From Nitriliruptoraceae bacterium (GTDB taxonomy: Bacteria; Actinomycetota; Nitriliruptoria; Nitriliruptorales; Nitriliruptoraceae): a stretch of DNA of 30,352 nucleotides. Below the pieces are notes generated by a model. The model was not told where the DNA came from. It did no database searches and saw only the letters and a program-made list of their open reading frames with translations. The position numbers and the translations under genes are program-made. Position 1 is the stretch's first letter. Every line of letters begins with the position of its first letter. The stretch lies in the NCBI GenBank assembly GCA_007134165.1, contig SLLJ01000436.1:1-30352 (forward strand). The letters are read 5' to 3'. This document shows positions 23,009 through 30,352 of the stretch, in pieces.

Positions 23009-24436
23009 TCAGCCGCGCCGGTCCCGCCGGGGCGCGGGCTGCAGGCCCGGGAAGCCCCCGAGCCCCTGAGAGCCCTGGAGTTGGCGCACCGCGGCGGCCT
23101 GGGCCTTGGCACCCCGCACGCCCTTGGGCTTGGCGCTGGAGTTGCCGGCCATCTTGGCGGCGCTCTTCATGACCTTCTGCACCTCGGCGAACTGCTTGAC
23201 GAGCCGGTTGACCTCGGTCACGGTCGTCCCCGAGCCGGCCGCGATGCGCTTGCGACGCCGGGCGTTGAGAATCTTGGGCTTGCGGCGCTCCTCGGGAGTC
23301 ATCGAGCGGATGATGGCCTCGACCCGCGCCATCTGCCGATCGTCGATGTCGGCGTCCTTGAGCTGTTTGCCCAACCCCCCCGGCATCATCCCGAGCAGTC
23401 CCTGGAGCGGTCCCATGCGCTTGAGCATCTGCATCTGCTCGAGGAAGTCCTCGAGCGTGAAGTCACCGCTGAGCATGGCGGCCTCGGCCTTGGCCGCCTC
23501 CTGCTCGGTGTAGGTCTGTTCGGCCTTCTCGATCAGGGTCATGACATCGCCCATCCCGAGGATGCGCGACGCCATGCGGTCGGGGTGGAAGGGCTCGAAG
23601 TCCTCGAGCTTCTCCCCCACCGAGGCGAACTTGATCGGGGTGCCGGTGACCGATCGGACCGACAGCGCGGCACCGCCCCGGGCATCGCCGTCGAGCTTGG
23701 ACAGGATGACCCCGTCGAAGCCGACCGCATCGGCGAACGCCTTGGCGACGTTGACCGCCTCCTGCCCGATCATCGCGTCGATCACGAACAACGTCTCGTC
23801 GGCGTCGACGGCCTCCCGGATCGCGCGGGCCTGATCGAGCAGTTCCTCGTCGACGTGCAACCGCCCGGCGGTGTCGACGATGACCACGTCACAGCCGGTC
23901 TCGCGGGCCTTGGCGATCGAGTCGCGGGCCACGGGTACCGGATCGCCGGAGGTGACCGGCGCGTAGACGTGCACGCCAGCCCGCTCGGCGTTGACCTTCA
24001 ACTGCTGGACGGCGGCAGGACGCTGGAGGTCGCAGGCCACGAGCATGGGGTGGCGGCCCTTGGACCGCAGCAGCTTGGCCAGCTTGCCCGCGGCGGTCGT
24101 CTTGCCCGATCCCTGCAGTCCGGCGAGCATGATCACCGCCGGCTTGCCGGTCAGCGTCAGCCCGACCGACTCCCCACCGAGCGCCTGGCGCAGTTCCGCG
24201 TCGACGGCCTTGATCACCTGCTGGGAGGGGTTGAGGGCCTTGGAGACCTCCTCGCCGACGAGCTGTTCGCGCAGCCGCTCCACCATCTGCTTGACGACGC
24301 GGAAGTTGACGTCGGCCTCGAGCAGGGCGAGGCGGATCTCCTTGAGGGTCGCGTCGACCGTCTTGTCGTCGAGGCGACCACGGCCCTTGACCTTGGCGAG
24401 CGCGGCGTCGAGCTTCGCGCTCAGGGTGTCGAACAC
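23009..24436 (-). CDS. ffh: Signal recognition particle protein Ffh (SRP54)
   Basis: A 475-residue SRP GTPase that binds signal sequences and 4.5S RNA. The N domain starts FDTLSAKLDAALAKVKGRG. The G domain has GLQGSGKTTAAGKLA (106-120), ACDLQRPAAVQQL, VDTAGRLHVDEELL, TKLDGDARGGAAL and GTPIKFASVGEKLEDFEPFHP. The M domain has FLEQMQMLKRMGPLQGLLGMMPG and the RNA-binding NARRRKRIAAGSGTTVTEVNRL. GTG at 24436 has GCGGAG seven bases upstream. It stands 70 bases after ftsY, with its own candidate -10 box. The SRP RNA gene is not in the window. Confidence 0.97.
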   Translation of the reverse strand: MFDTLSAKLDAALAKVKGRGRLDDKTVDATLKEIRLALLEADVNFRVVKQMVERLREQLVGEEVSKALNPSQQVIKAVDAELRQALGGESVGLTLTGKPAVIMLAGLQGSGKTTAAGKLAKLLRSKGRHPMLVACDLQRPAAVQQLKVNAERAGVHVYAPVTSGDPVPVARDSIAKARETGCDVVIVDTAGRLHVDEELLDQARAIREAVDADETLFVIDAMIGQEAVNVAKAFADAVGFDGVILSKLDGDARGGAALSVRSVTGTPIKFASVGEKLEDFEPFHPDRMASRILGMGDVMTLIEKAEQTYTEQEAAKAEAAMLSGDFTLEDFLEQMQMLKRMGPLQGLLGMMPGGLGKQLKDADIDDRQMARVEAIIRSMTPEERRKPKILNARRRKRIAAGSGTTVTEVNRLVKQFAEVQKVMKSAAKMAGNSSAKPKGVRGAKAQAAAVRQLQGSQGLGGFPGLQPAPRRDRRG

Positions 24437-24471
24437 GTCACGGCTCCGCTGGGGTCGGGGATCGGTGGGCG

Positions 24472-24477
24472 AGGGTA
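24472..24477 (-). promoter_or_regulatory. Candidate -10 box of ffh
   Basis: TACCCT about 36 bases before the ffh GTG. A GGGACG with a 16-base spacer could be a poor -35. The site lies just after the ftsY stop, suggesting ffh can be transcribed independently. Confidence 0.35.
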
Positions 24478-24506
24478 GCGGCCGGTCCGTGGCCGTCCCC
24501 CAGCGC

Positions 24507-25694
24507 TCAGTCGGTTCCCATCTCGGAGAACAGGCCTTCGACGAACAGTTCGGGGTCGAACTCCGCGAGGTCCTCGATCCCCTCCCCGAGGCCGACGAGC
24601 TTGACCGGCAGGCCGAGCTCGCGCTGCACCGCCACCACGATGCCGCCCTTGGACGAGCCGTCGAGCTTGGTGAGCACGATCCCGGTCACCTCGACCGCGT
24701 CGAGGAAGGCCTGGGCCTGCGCGATGCCGTTCTGCCCGGTCGTGGCATCGAGCACCAGCAGGGTCTCCTCGAGCGGCCCGGCTTGCTTCTCGAGCACCCG
24801 CTTGACCTTGCCGAGCTCGTCCATCAGCTCTCGTTTGTTGTGCAGCCGCCCGGCGGTGTCGACGATCAACAGATCGGCGGACTGCTCGCTGGCGGCCGCG
24901 TAGCCCTCGTAGGCCACGGAGGCCGGGTCGGCGCCCTCGTCCTTGCGCACGATGTCCGCGCCGGTGCGCTCCGCCCAGATCGCGAGCTGATCGGAGGCCG
25001 CCGCCCGGAAGGTGTCCGCAGCCGCGAGCACCAGCGTGCGCCCCCCGCGCTCCTCGAGCGCGGCCAGCTTGCCGATGGTGGTGGTCTTGCCGGTCCCGTT
25101 CACCCCGGTGACCAGCCACACGGTCGGACCCTGATCCTCGGCGCGGGCCAGGCTGCGGTCAAAGGTGCCGAGCGCCTCACGCAGCTCCTGCTTGAGCAGC
25201 TCGAGCACGGCCTCGGCCGAGGTGGCGCCCTCCTCCCGGCTGCGCTGCCGGAGCTGCGCGACGATCTCGAGGGTCGCAGCCACTCCCACGTCCGCGCCGA
25301 TCAGGGCCTCCTCGAGCCCCTCCCAGGCCTCGTCGGTCACCCCCCGTCCGAACAGGTCGGCAACCGAGGCCCCGAGCACGTTGCGGGTGCGCGTGAGCCG
25401 GCGCCGGAAGCGCTCGGCCAGCGGCAGCGGCTCCTCGACCGGCGGCGCCTCGATCGGCGGCGCCTCGATCGGCGGGGCGATCGACTCCGGGGTGTCGGGG
25501 ACCTCGGGCAGCCGCTCCTCGGTCGCAACGTCACCGGCGTCACGCCCGAGCAGGTCCACCCCACGGTCGTCGGCACCGTCGTCACCGGCATCGGGTGGCC
25601 CACCCCGGCGACGACCGAAGGCCACCAGCCCACCGCCGAGGACGACGACGATCAGGGCGATGGCGACGAACAGCAGCGGATCGAGTTCGGACAC
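24507..25694 (-). CDS. ftsY: Signal recognition particle receptor FtsY
   Basis: A 395-residue SRP receptor GTPase. Unlike Gram-negative FtsY it begins with a membrane helix (about 6-27), as in many Actinomycetota, followed by an acidic linker (about 30-90) containing an EAPP(I/V) repeat. The NG domain follows, with GVNGTGKTT (197-205), AADTFRAAASDQL, VDTAGRLHNKRELMDEL, TKLDGSSKGG and GLGEGIEDLAEFDPELF. It pairs with Ffh at the membrane. GTG at 25694 has GGGAG ten bases upstream. It lies 46 bases after smc. Confidence 0.97.
   Translation of the reverse strand: MSELDPLLFVAIALIVVVLGGGLVAFGRRRGGPPDAGDDGADDRGVDLLGRDAGDVATEERLPEVPDTPESIAPPIEAPPIEAPPVEEPLPLAERFRRRLTRTRNVLGASVADLFGRGVTDEAWEGLEEALIGADVGVAATLEIVAQLRQRSREEGATSAEAVLELLKQELREALGTFDRSLARAEDQGPTVWLVTGVNGTGKTTTIGKLAALEERGGRTLVLAAADTFRAAASDQLAIWAERTGADIVRKDEGADPASVAYEGYAAASEQSADLLIVDTAGRLHNKRELMDELGKVKRVLEKQAGPLEETLLVLDATTGQNGIAQAQAFLDAVEVTGIVLTKLDGSSKGGIVVAVQRELGLPVKLVGLGEGIEDLAEFDPELFVEGLFSEMGTD
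25441..25470. repeat. Two exact copies of a 15-base repeat in ftsY
   Basis: The unit GGCGGCGCCTCGATC occurs at 25441-25455 and 25456-25470, with a degenerate third copy beginning at 25471. It encodes the IEAPP pentapeptide repeat of the FtsY linker, in frame. Confidence 0.85.
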
Positions 25695-25724
25695 GGGCTC
25701 TGTGCTCCCGGACGTGGAAGCGCC

Positions 25725-25730
25725 ACGCTA
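25725..25730 (-). promoter_or_regulatory. Candidate -10 box of ftsY
   Basis: TAGCGT 30 bases before the ftsY GTG, in the 46-base gap after smc. The spacing would give a leader of about 24 bases containing the ribosome-binding site. CCGACC 19 bases upstream is a weak -35 candidate. Confidence 0.35.
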
Positions 25731-25740
25731 CCCGGCAGGC

Positions 25741-28700
25741 TCAGGCCAGGGTCGGATCGGCCGGCAGGACCAGCGCCTGGGTCGGATCGTTGCTGGCCCG
25801 GGCCTCGAGGTCGGCGGGGACGGCCTCGCGCAGCCGTTCGGCGACCACCTTGGTGACCGCGTCGGGCCCCATCGTCACCCCGTAGAGCATGTCGGCGATC
25901 TCCATCGACCGCTTCTGGTGGGTCACGAGGATGATCTGCGCCTGCCCGCGGAACGAGCGCACGACCTTGAGCAGCCGCTGAAGGTTGACGTCGTCGAGCG
26001 CGGCGTCGACCTCGTCGAGCACGTAGAACGGCGAGGGACGGGCCCGGAAGATCGCGAACACGAAGGCCAGCACCGTCAACGAGCGTTCACCGCCCGACAG
26101 CAGCGAGAGCCGGGTCACCTTCTTGCCCGGCAGCCGTGCCTCGACGTCCACCCCGGCGGTGAGCAGGTCGTCGTCCCCGGTCAGCAGCAGCCGCCCGTGT
26201 CCGCCGGGGAACACCGTGGCGAAGGTCAGCTCGAACTCCCGGGCGACGTCCTCAAAGGCCGCCCGGAAGACCTCCCGGATGCGCTCGTCGACCGCGACCA
26301 CCACCTGCCCGAGGTCGCGCTTGGAGCGGCGCAGGTCATCGAGCTGCTCCGACAGGAAGGCATGCCGCTGCTCGAGCGCGCGGAACTCCTCGAGCGCGAG
26401 CGGGTTGACGCGACCGAGCAGGCCGATGCGGCGTACGAGCACGTCTTCGCGCTCGCTGAGCGCCGCGGGATCCTCGCCGGAGGGATCGGGGTGCTCGGCG
26501 CGCAACTCGTCGGGGGTGAGCGACAGCTCGGCACGGATCCGGGCGGTGAGCTGCTCGAGCCGGGCGGCGTGTTCGGCACGGCGCAGGTCGGTCGCGTGGC
26601 CCTGCTCGCGAAGTGCGTCGAGCGCGGTGGCGTGAGCCGTGAGCTGCGCCCGCACCTCGGCCAGCTCCCGGCGCCGGTCGCCGAGTTGCTCGCGCAGCGC
26701 CTCGCGCGTGTGCTCCGCGGCGTCGGCGGAGCGCTCGAGGGCCTCGAGGCTGGCCGTGGCGACCGCAGCGAGCTCACCACAGCGCACGATGCCCTGCCGG
26801 CGCAGCTCCCGGCGCCGGGCCGCCTCGGCCAGGGCCACCTCGACCTCGTCGGCCTCTCGGCGCAGCGCGTCGGCGCGGGACTCGAGGTGGCGCACCTGCT
26901 CGGTGGTCCGCTCGAGACGCACGTGCGCGTCGAGTTCGCGCTCGCGGGCCGCCTCAACCTCGGCGTCCAGGGCAGCGGCCTGGGCGTCCGTTCCGATCGA
27001 CTCGGGCTCGGGTGCCGGCTCCGGTCCCCGCGCGGCGAGCTCCGCGAGCGCCGCCGCATCACGCTCCCGGGCCGCTTCGAGCTCACCGAGTTGGCCGGCC
27101 ACCACGCCATGCTGCGAGGTGGCCTGGGTCAGCTCCCGGTGCAGCCGGGCGAGCCGCTCGGCCGCGCCGGTGATGCGCGCGTCGGACTCGTTGATCCGCT
27201 CGGTGGCCTGCGCCAGCCGCCGCTTGGCGGTCACGCGGGCGGCATCTGCGGCGCGACGCTGCGCCTCGAGCCGCTCGAGGCGCCCACCGAGCACCTCGGC
27301 TCGCTGCTCCGCCTCCTCGGCTGCGGTGGCGGTGAGCACCGCGGAGCGCTCCGGGGAGCCGCCGGCCACCAGGCCACGCGGCCCGGCCACGTCCCCCTCG
27401 GCCGTGACCAGGACCGTGTGGGGCAACCGGCCGTGGAGGAGCACCGCGGTGTCCCAGTCGGCGACCAGCCAGGTGTCGCCCAGCACCTGGCGCAGCGCCG
27501 CCACCACCTCGGCGGCGGTCTCGCCGTCGTCCGCGGGCGCGAGCAGATCGCCGACGGGCCGGGCACCCGCCACGTCGAGCATGCCGGCCTGATCCTCGGT
27601 CGGCGGGACCGGCGCCCCGCCGCCCCGACGCACGGGCAGCACCACCGCAGCGCCCTCATCGCCCTCACGCAGCCACGCGACCGCACGACGGCCCTGCTCG
27701 GAACTGGTCACCGCCACCGCCTCACCCAGCGGGCCGAGCGCCGCCGCGATGGCCGCGTCATGACCGAGCTCGACCCGCACGTAGTCGGCCACGGCACCGA
27801 GCAGCCCGCCGAGACCCGAGGCCAGCAGCGCTGACGAGCCACCGTCACGTTCCGCCAGAGCGGCCCGCAGCGCCTCGGCACGGGCCACCGACGAGGCCTG
27901 CTCCGCCTGCAACTCTCGAACGGCGGCGGCAAGGCGCTCTACCTCGCGGTCGGCCGCAGCGACCTGCTGTTCGCCAGCCTCGAGTTCAGCCGTCAGCTCG
28001 ACCTCGCTGGTGTCGAGCTGCTGGATCTCCGTGAGGACACCGTCGACCTCGCCCTGGATCTCGACGATCCGGGCATCGAGCGCGGCCAGCGTGGCGCGCG
28101 TGCGGTCGAGCTCGGCCTCGACCGAGGCGACGGTCCCCCGCAGGGCCGCGACCTCGCCCTCGAAGCGCAGGACCCGTTCCCGGTGCTCGGCGCGGCGCTG
28201 GCGCTCGGCCTCCCGCTCGAGCTCGTAGTGGCGGCGGGCCTGCTCCGCCTCGCGCCGCCCCGTGGAGGCCTCGACCAGGCGGGCACGGTCCACCTCCCGG
28301 ATCTCGGCGCGTTGCGCCACCTCGGCATCGACCCGGGTGGCCTGGTCGCGCAGTTCGACGGGAGGGCGCCCGGCGAAGGCCTCCTCGACGGCCTCGACCA
28401 GGTGCCGTCGCTTGGCCTCGATGAGGTCGTTGGTCCCGCGCATCCGTTCGCGCAGGGAGGCCAACGTGGACGCCGTGGCCTGGGCCTGCTCCGCCCGCTG
28501 GACCAGACCGGCCACCGCGGCACGCAGTTCGTCCTCGCGCTCGCGGTCGGCCGTCAGCTGCTGCTCACTCGCGGCGAGTTCATCACGTAGCTGCTCACCG
28601 TCGGCACCGTCGCGCGCCAGCAGGGTCTGGAGCCGGCCGAGCTCCACGGCCGCGAGCCGACCCCGGACCTCACGCAGCTCGGCCTGCAGGGCTGCATGGC

Positions 28701-29370
28701 GGTCGGCGGCCTCGGCCTGCCGTTCCAGCGGCCGCAGCTGACGCCGCAGCTCGCGCAGCACCGTCGCGAGCTTGTCGATGTGTCCTTCGACCTGCTCGAG
28801 CTTGCGCAGCGCCCGCTCACGGCGGCGACGATGCTTGAGGATGCCGGCGGCCTCCTCGATCGTTCGGCGCCGCTCCTCGGGCTTGGCGTTCAGGATCTCG
28901 TCGAGCTGGCCCTGGCCCACGATGGTGTGCAGCTCACGCCCGAGCCCGGTGTCGGAGAGCAACTCCTGGACATCGAGCGCCCGCACCTGTTCGCCGTTGA
29001 GCTCGTAGGCGGTCTCACCATCGGCCTGGATCGTGCGGCCGATGGTGACCTCGGCGAACTCGGCCGCCGACGCCGCCGAGCCGATCGCCGAGCCACGCAG
29101 GCGACCGTCGGAGTTGTCGATGGTGATCTCCACCCGGGCCTGGGAGGCCCGGGCACGGGTGGGCGAACCAGCGAAGATGACGTCGGACATGGCCCCGCCC
29201 CGGACCTTCTTGACCGAATGCGTCCCGAGCACCCAGGACAGCGCGTCGACGACGTTGGACTTGCCCGAGCCGTTGGGGCCGACGATCACCGTGATGCCCG
29301 GCTCGACCTCGAGCACGGTGCGCTCGGCGAACGACTTGAAGCCGCGCATCGTCAACGACCGCAGGAACAC
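25741..29370 (-). CDS. smc: Chromosome segregation ATPase SMC
   Basis: A 1209-residue SMC, the motor of bacterial condensin with ScpA/ScpB. The N-terminal head has Walker A GPNGSGKSN (31-39) after LRSLTMRGFKSFAERT. Two long, Ala/Arg/Glu/Leu-rich coiled coils flank a hinge (about 510-660, including GLGGLLGAVADYVRVELGH). The C-terminal head has the signature LSGGE (1091-1095), Walker B YVLDEVDAALDD and LVTHQKRSMEIADMLYGVTM. The length is typical. GTG at 29370 has GGAG five bases upstream. It follows the coiled-coil gene at 29403 by 32 bases and is probably co-transcribed with it. The scpAB genes are not in the window. Confidence 0.97.
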   Translation of the reverse strand: MFLRSLTMRGFKSFAERTVLEVEPGITVIVGPNGSGKSNVVDALSWVLGTHSVKKVRGGAMSDVIFAGSPTRARASQARVEITIDNSDGRLRGSAIGSAASAAEFAEVTIGRTIQADGETAYELNGEQVRALDVQELLSDTGLGRELHTIVGQGQLDEILNAKPEERRRTIEEAAGILKHRRRRERALRKLEQVEGHIDKLATVLRELRRQLRPLERQAEAADRHAALQAELREVRGRLAAVELGRLQTLLARDGADGEQLRDELAASEQQLTADREREDELRAAVAGLVQRAEQAQATASTLASLRERMRGTNDLIEAKRRHLVEAVEEAFAGRPPVELRDQATRVDAEVAQRAEIREVDRARLVEASTGRREAEQARRHYELEREAERQRRAEHRERVLRFEGEVAALRGTVASVEAELDRTRATLAALDARIVEIQGEVDGVLTEIQQLDTSEVELTAELEAGEQQVAAADREVERLAAAVRELQAEQASSVARAEALRAALAERDGGSSALLASGLGGLLGAVADYVRVELGHDAAIAAALGPLGEAVAVTSSEQGRRAVAWLREGDEGAAVVLPVRRGGGAPVPPTEDQAGMLDVAGARPVGDLLAPADDGETAAEVVAALRQVLGDTWLVADWDTAVLLHGRLPHTVLVTAEGDVAGPRGLVAGGSPERSAVLTATAAEEAEQRAEVLGGRLERLEAQRRAADAARVTAKRRLAQATERINESDARITGAAERLARLHRELTQATSQHGVVAGQLGELEAARERDAAALAELAARGPEPAPEPESIGTDAQAAALDAEVEAARERELDAHVRLERTTEQVRHLESRADALRREADEVEVALAEAARRRELRRQGIVRCGELAAVATASLEALERSADAAEHTREALREQLGDRRRELAEVRAQLTAHATALDALREQGHATDLRRAEHAARLEQLTARIRAELSLTPDELRAEHPDPSGEDPAALSEREDVLVRRIGLLGRVNPLALEEFRALEQRHAFLSEQLDDLRRSKRDLGQVVVAVDERIREVFRAAFEDVAREFELTFATVFPGGHGRLLLTGDDDLLTAGVDVEARLPGKKVTRLSLLSGGERSLTVLAFVFAIFRARPSPFYVLDEVDAALDDVNLQRLLKVVRSFRGQAQIILVTHQKRSMEIADMLYGVTMGPDAVTKVVAERLREAVPADLEARASNDPTQALVLPADPTLA

Positions 29371-29402
29371 GCCGACTCCAGCAAGGCGGGGAACGGAGGC
29401 GC

Positions 29403-29708
29403 TCAGGGCGCCGTGGACTCCCCGGCAGCCACCGAGGCCGGGGGCCGGTCGACGTCCGAGGCCTCGGGTCCCGGGCCACCGGGTCCCAGTTCGACGACAT
29501 CCGGGTCGACGACATCCGGGTCGACGACATCCGGGTCGACGACATCCGGGTCGACGCGCCGGGGCTCAACCGGTCCGGCGGCCAGTGCCTCCTCGGCACG
29601 CACCAGCGCCGCCTCGAGTTCCGCGACCCGGGCACGCAGCGAGCGGATCTCGTCGAGCAGACGCACCGAATGGAGGTCGGATCGACCACCGACCAGCGCC
29701 TTGCCCAT
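29403..29708 (-). CDS. Small coiled-coil protein with DPDVV repeats, upstream of smc
   Basis: A 101-residue protein of unknown family. Residues about 15-45 (VRLLDEIRSLRARVAELEAA) form a likely coiled coil with Leu/Val heptads. The middle has four perfect DPDVV repeats, followed by a Gly/Pro/Ala-rich, probably disordered, tail. ATG at 29708 has GGAGG eight bases upstream, and a TAGCAT box lies about 30 bases upstream, so it looks like a properly expressed gene. It is 32 bases before smc, which suggests co-expression; a role with SMC is inference only. Codon use matches the neighbours apart from the repeat. Confidence 0.8.
   Translation of the reverse strand: MGKALVGGRSDLHSVRLLDEIRSLRARVAELEAALVRAEEALAAGPVEPRRVDPDVVDPDVVDPDVVDPDVVELGPGGPGPEASDVDRPPASVAAGESTAP
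29491..29550. repeat. Four perfect tandem copies of a 15-base unit
   Basis: TCGACGACATCCGGG is repeated exactly four times (29491, 29506, 29521 and 29536), followed by a partial TCGACG. It keeps frame and encodes DPDVV on the minus strand. The lack of any third-position change implies recent slippage or gene conversion. Confidence 0.95.
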
Positions 29709-29738
29709 CGCACTCGCCTCCGCCGCGAACTGCTGATG

Positions 29739-29744
29739 ATGCTA
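29739..29744 (-). promoter_or_regulatory. Candidate -10 box of the coiled-coil/smc operon
   Basis: TAGCAT in GGCTAGCATC, 31 bases before the ATG at 29708, the same string as before pyrH. There is no -35 consensus at normal spacing. Confidence 0.4.
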
Positions 29745-29770
29745 GCCGCTCGCTCGCGCGGGCGCCCAGG

Positions 29771-30061
29771 TCAGCGCCGAACTTCGAACCCGCCGAGTCC
29801 CTGGGGGTTGCGGTGCTCTACCTCGAGGTGGTCGACCACCGCCGAGGGCGGGCCTCCCGTGGCGATCCATGCCTCCACCGCCTCCACCGCGTCGGGTGAG
29901 CCCTCGAGCCAGGCCTCGACCGTGCCCTCGGGCCGGTTGCGCACCCAGCCCGAGACCCCGTGGTGCTGGGCGGTGCGGCGGGTGGCCGCGCGGAAGAACA
30001 CCCCCTGCACGCGTCCTTGCACCACGATCCGGCGAGCCACGACCCGGTCCGCTGCCACCAC
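29771..30061 (-). CDS. acyP: Acylphosphatase
   Basis: A 96-residue acylphosphatase, which hydrolyses acyl phosphates such as acetyl phosphate. The catalytic arginine is in VQGVFFRAATR and the asparagine in GWVRNRPEGTVEAWLEG, the complete active site. It ends in a typical beta strand (GGFEVRR). Tandem GTG codons at 30061 and 30058 are both possible starts; GGAGGGG lies just upstream. It is 13 bases downstream of the DNA glycosylase gene. Acylphosphatase near smc is a frequent neighbour pair in Actinomycetota. Confidence 0.95.
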   Translation of the reverse strand: MVAADRVVARRIVVQGRVQGVFFRAATRRTAQHHGVSGWVRNRPEGTVEAWLEGSPDAVEAVEAWIATGGPPSAVVDHLEVEHRNPQGLGGFEVRR

Positions 30062-30074
30062 GCCCCCTCCGGCT

Positions 30075-30352
30075 TCAGATCATGCACTGCTCGCAGTGGA
30101 AGGTGTAGACGCCCTTCTTGATCCGCGTGCGGGTGATGCGCTGTCGGCACCGCGGACACGGCAGGCCGGCACGTCCATAGACCTTGAGGTGCTCGGCGAC
30201 CTCGCCATCGTCGTCGATCGCCTGCTCGGCCTCGTGCTCGTCGAGCGAGGAGCCGGCCGCCTTCATGGCCGAAACAATGACCTCCTGCATGGCTCGGTAC
30301 AGCCGGCGCACCTCCTGCGAGGACAGCTTCGCCGAGGGGTGGTCGTGGCGCA
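30075..30352 (-). CDS. mutM: Formamidopyrimidine-DNA glycosylase/endonuclease VIII family, C-terminal fragment
   Basis: The last 92 residues of a Fpg/Nei-family base-excision repair enzyme; the catalytic N-terminal part lies beyond the right edge. The helical H2TH region shows HPSAKLSSQEVRRLYRAMQE and the zinc finger shows VYGRAGLPCPRC...FHCEQC (four cysteines), matching the conserved VYGR.G.PC..C block of MutM. Whether the enzyme is MutM (8-oxoguanine) or Nei-like cannot be decided without the N-terminus. A loop between the helix and the zinc finger (about 12 acidic residues, HEAEQAIDDDGEVAE) differs from typical MutM. The fpg-acyP-smc order is common. Confidence 0.85.
   Translation of the reverse strand, partial: RHDHPSAKLSSQEVRRLYRAMQEVIVSAMKAAGSSLDEHEAEQAIDDDGEVAEHLKVYGRAGLPCPRCRQRITRTRIKKGVYTFHCEQCMI

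Noticed and set aside
22810..23112. N-terminal extension of S16 reading through the leader
   Set aside because: The in-frame extension is Arg/Pro-rich, enters ffh, and the canonical S16 start with a ribosome-binding site is at 22809.
25165..27834. An 889-codon plus-strand open frame
   Set aside because: Antisense to ftsY and smc; composition only mirrors their codon bias.
29491..29550. Possible CRISPR array
   Set aside because: The four 15-base copies are directly adjacent without spacers and encode a clean pentapeptide repeat.
1..30352. Classic intrinsic terminators, tRNA genes, SRP RNA or 6S RNA
   Set aside because: I looked for GC stems followed by T-runs and for cloverleaf or SRP RNA signatures in the gaps. 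There are GC-rich stems but no T-runs, and no RNA gene pattern that I can support.

Overview
The window is a GC-rich (roughly 70% G+C), gene-dense piece of bacterial chromosome with almost everything on the minus strand. Its content points to the phylum Actinomycetota: a DUF2469 gene beside rnhB, a WhiG/FliA-type sigma factor beside xerC, a secreted M23-type protein just upstream of rpsB-tsf, frequent GTG starts, and TANNNT-type -10 boxes including leaderless ones. The CDSs carry no signature of a well-studied genus, so I suspect a deep-branching class, but that is inference. There are no tRNA, rRNA, CRISPR, phage or insertion-sequence features. This is core chromosome, not an island.

Reading in the direction of minus-strand transcription (from the right edge leftwards): a partial Fpg/Nei-type DNA glycosylase and acylphosphatase; a small coiled-coil protein with a perfect pentapeptide repeat, then smc; ftsY; ffh; rpsP-khpA-rimM-trmD; rplS-lepB; the only plus-strand gene, rnhB, whose end overlaps lepB tail to tail; DUF2469 and a 38-residue membrane protein; yraN-comM-dprA-xerC-whiG; a secreted M23/lipase fusion; rpsB-tsf; pyrH-frr-cdsA-rlmN-dxr-rseP-ispG; and rimP-nusA-rnpM(ylxR)-infB, with infB cut by the left edge.

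The genes form functional blocks. The right part handles chromosome organisation (SMC), co-translational membrane targeting (FtsY, Ffh) and export processing (LepB), mixed with ribosome proteins and their maturation factors (S16, L19, KhpA, RimM, TrmD). The middle holds DNA processing and uptake genes (YraN, ComM, DprA, XerC, RNase HII). The left part holds translation factors (S2, EF-Ts, RRF, IF-2, RimP, NusA), lipid and isoprenoid synthesis (CdsA, Dxr, IspG), UMP kinase, RlmN and a site-2 protease. Eight gene pairs overlap by exactly four bases (GTGA or ATGA), which marks tightly coupled operons.

Transcription-unit boundaries can be read from TANNNT hexamers in the few intergenic gaps. The best are TTGACC-18-TACCAT before rplS and CTGACC-17-TAGCGT placed so that yraN would be leaderless. 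No intergenic gap exceeds about 260 bases.

I found no clear undescribed multi-gene system. The most unusual items are the secreted M23/alpha-beta hydrolase fusion upstream of rpsB, a site-2 protease with a large insert and an altered GxxxN motif, the small membrane protein next to yraN, the repeat-bearing coiled-coil protein before smc, structured leaders before three ribosomal-protein operons, and a shared -10 region between DUF2469 and rnhB.
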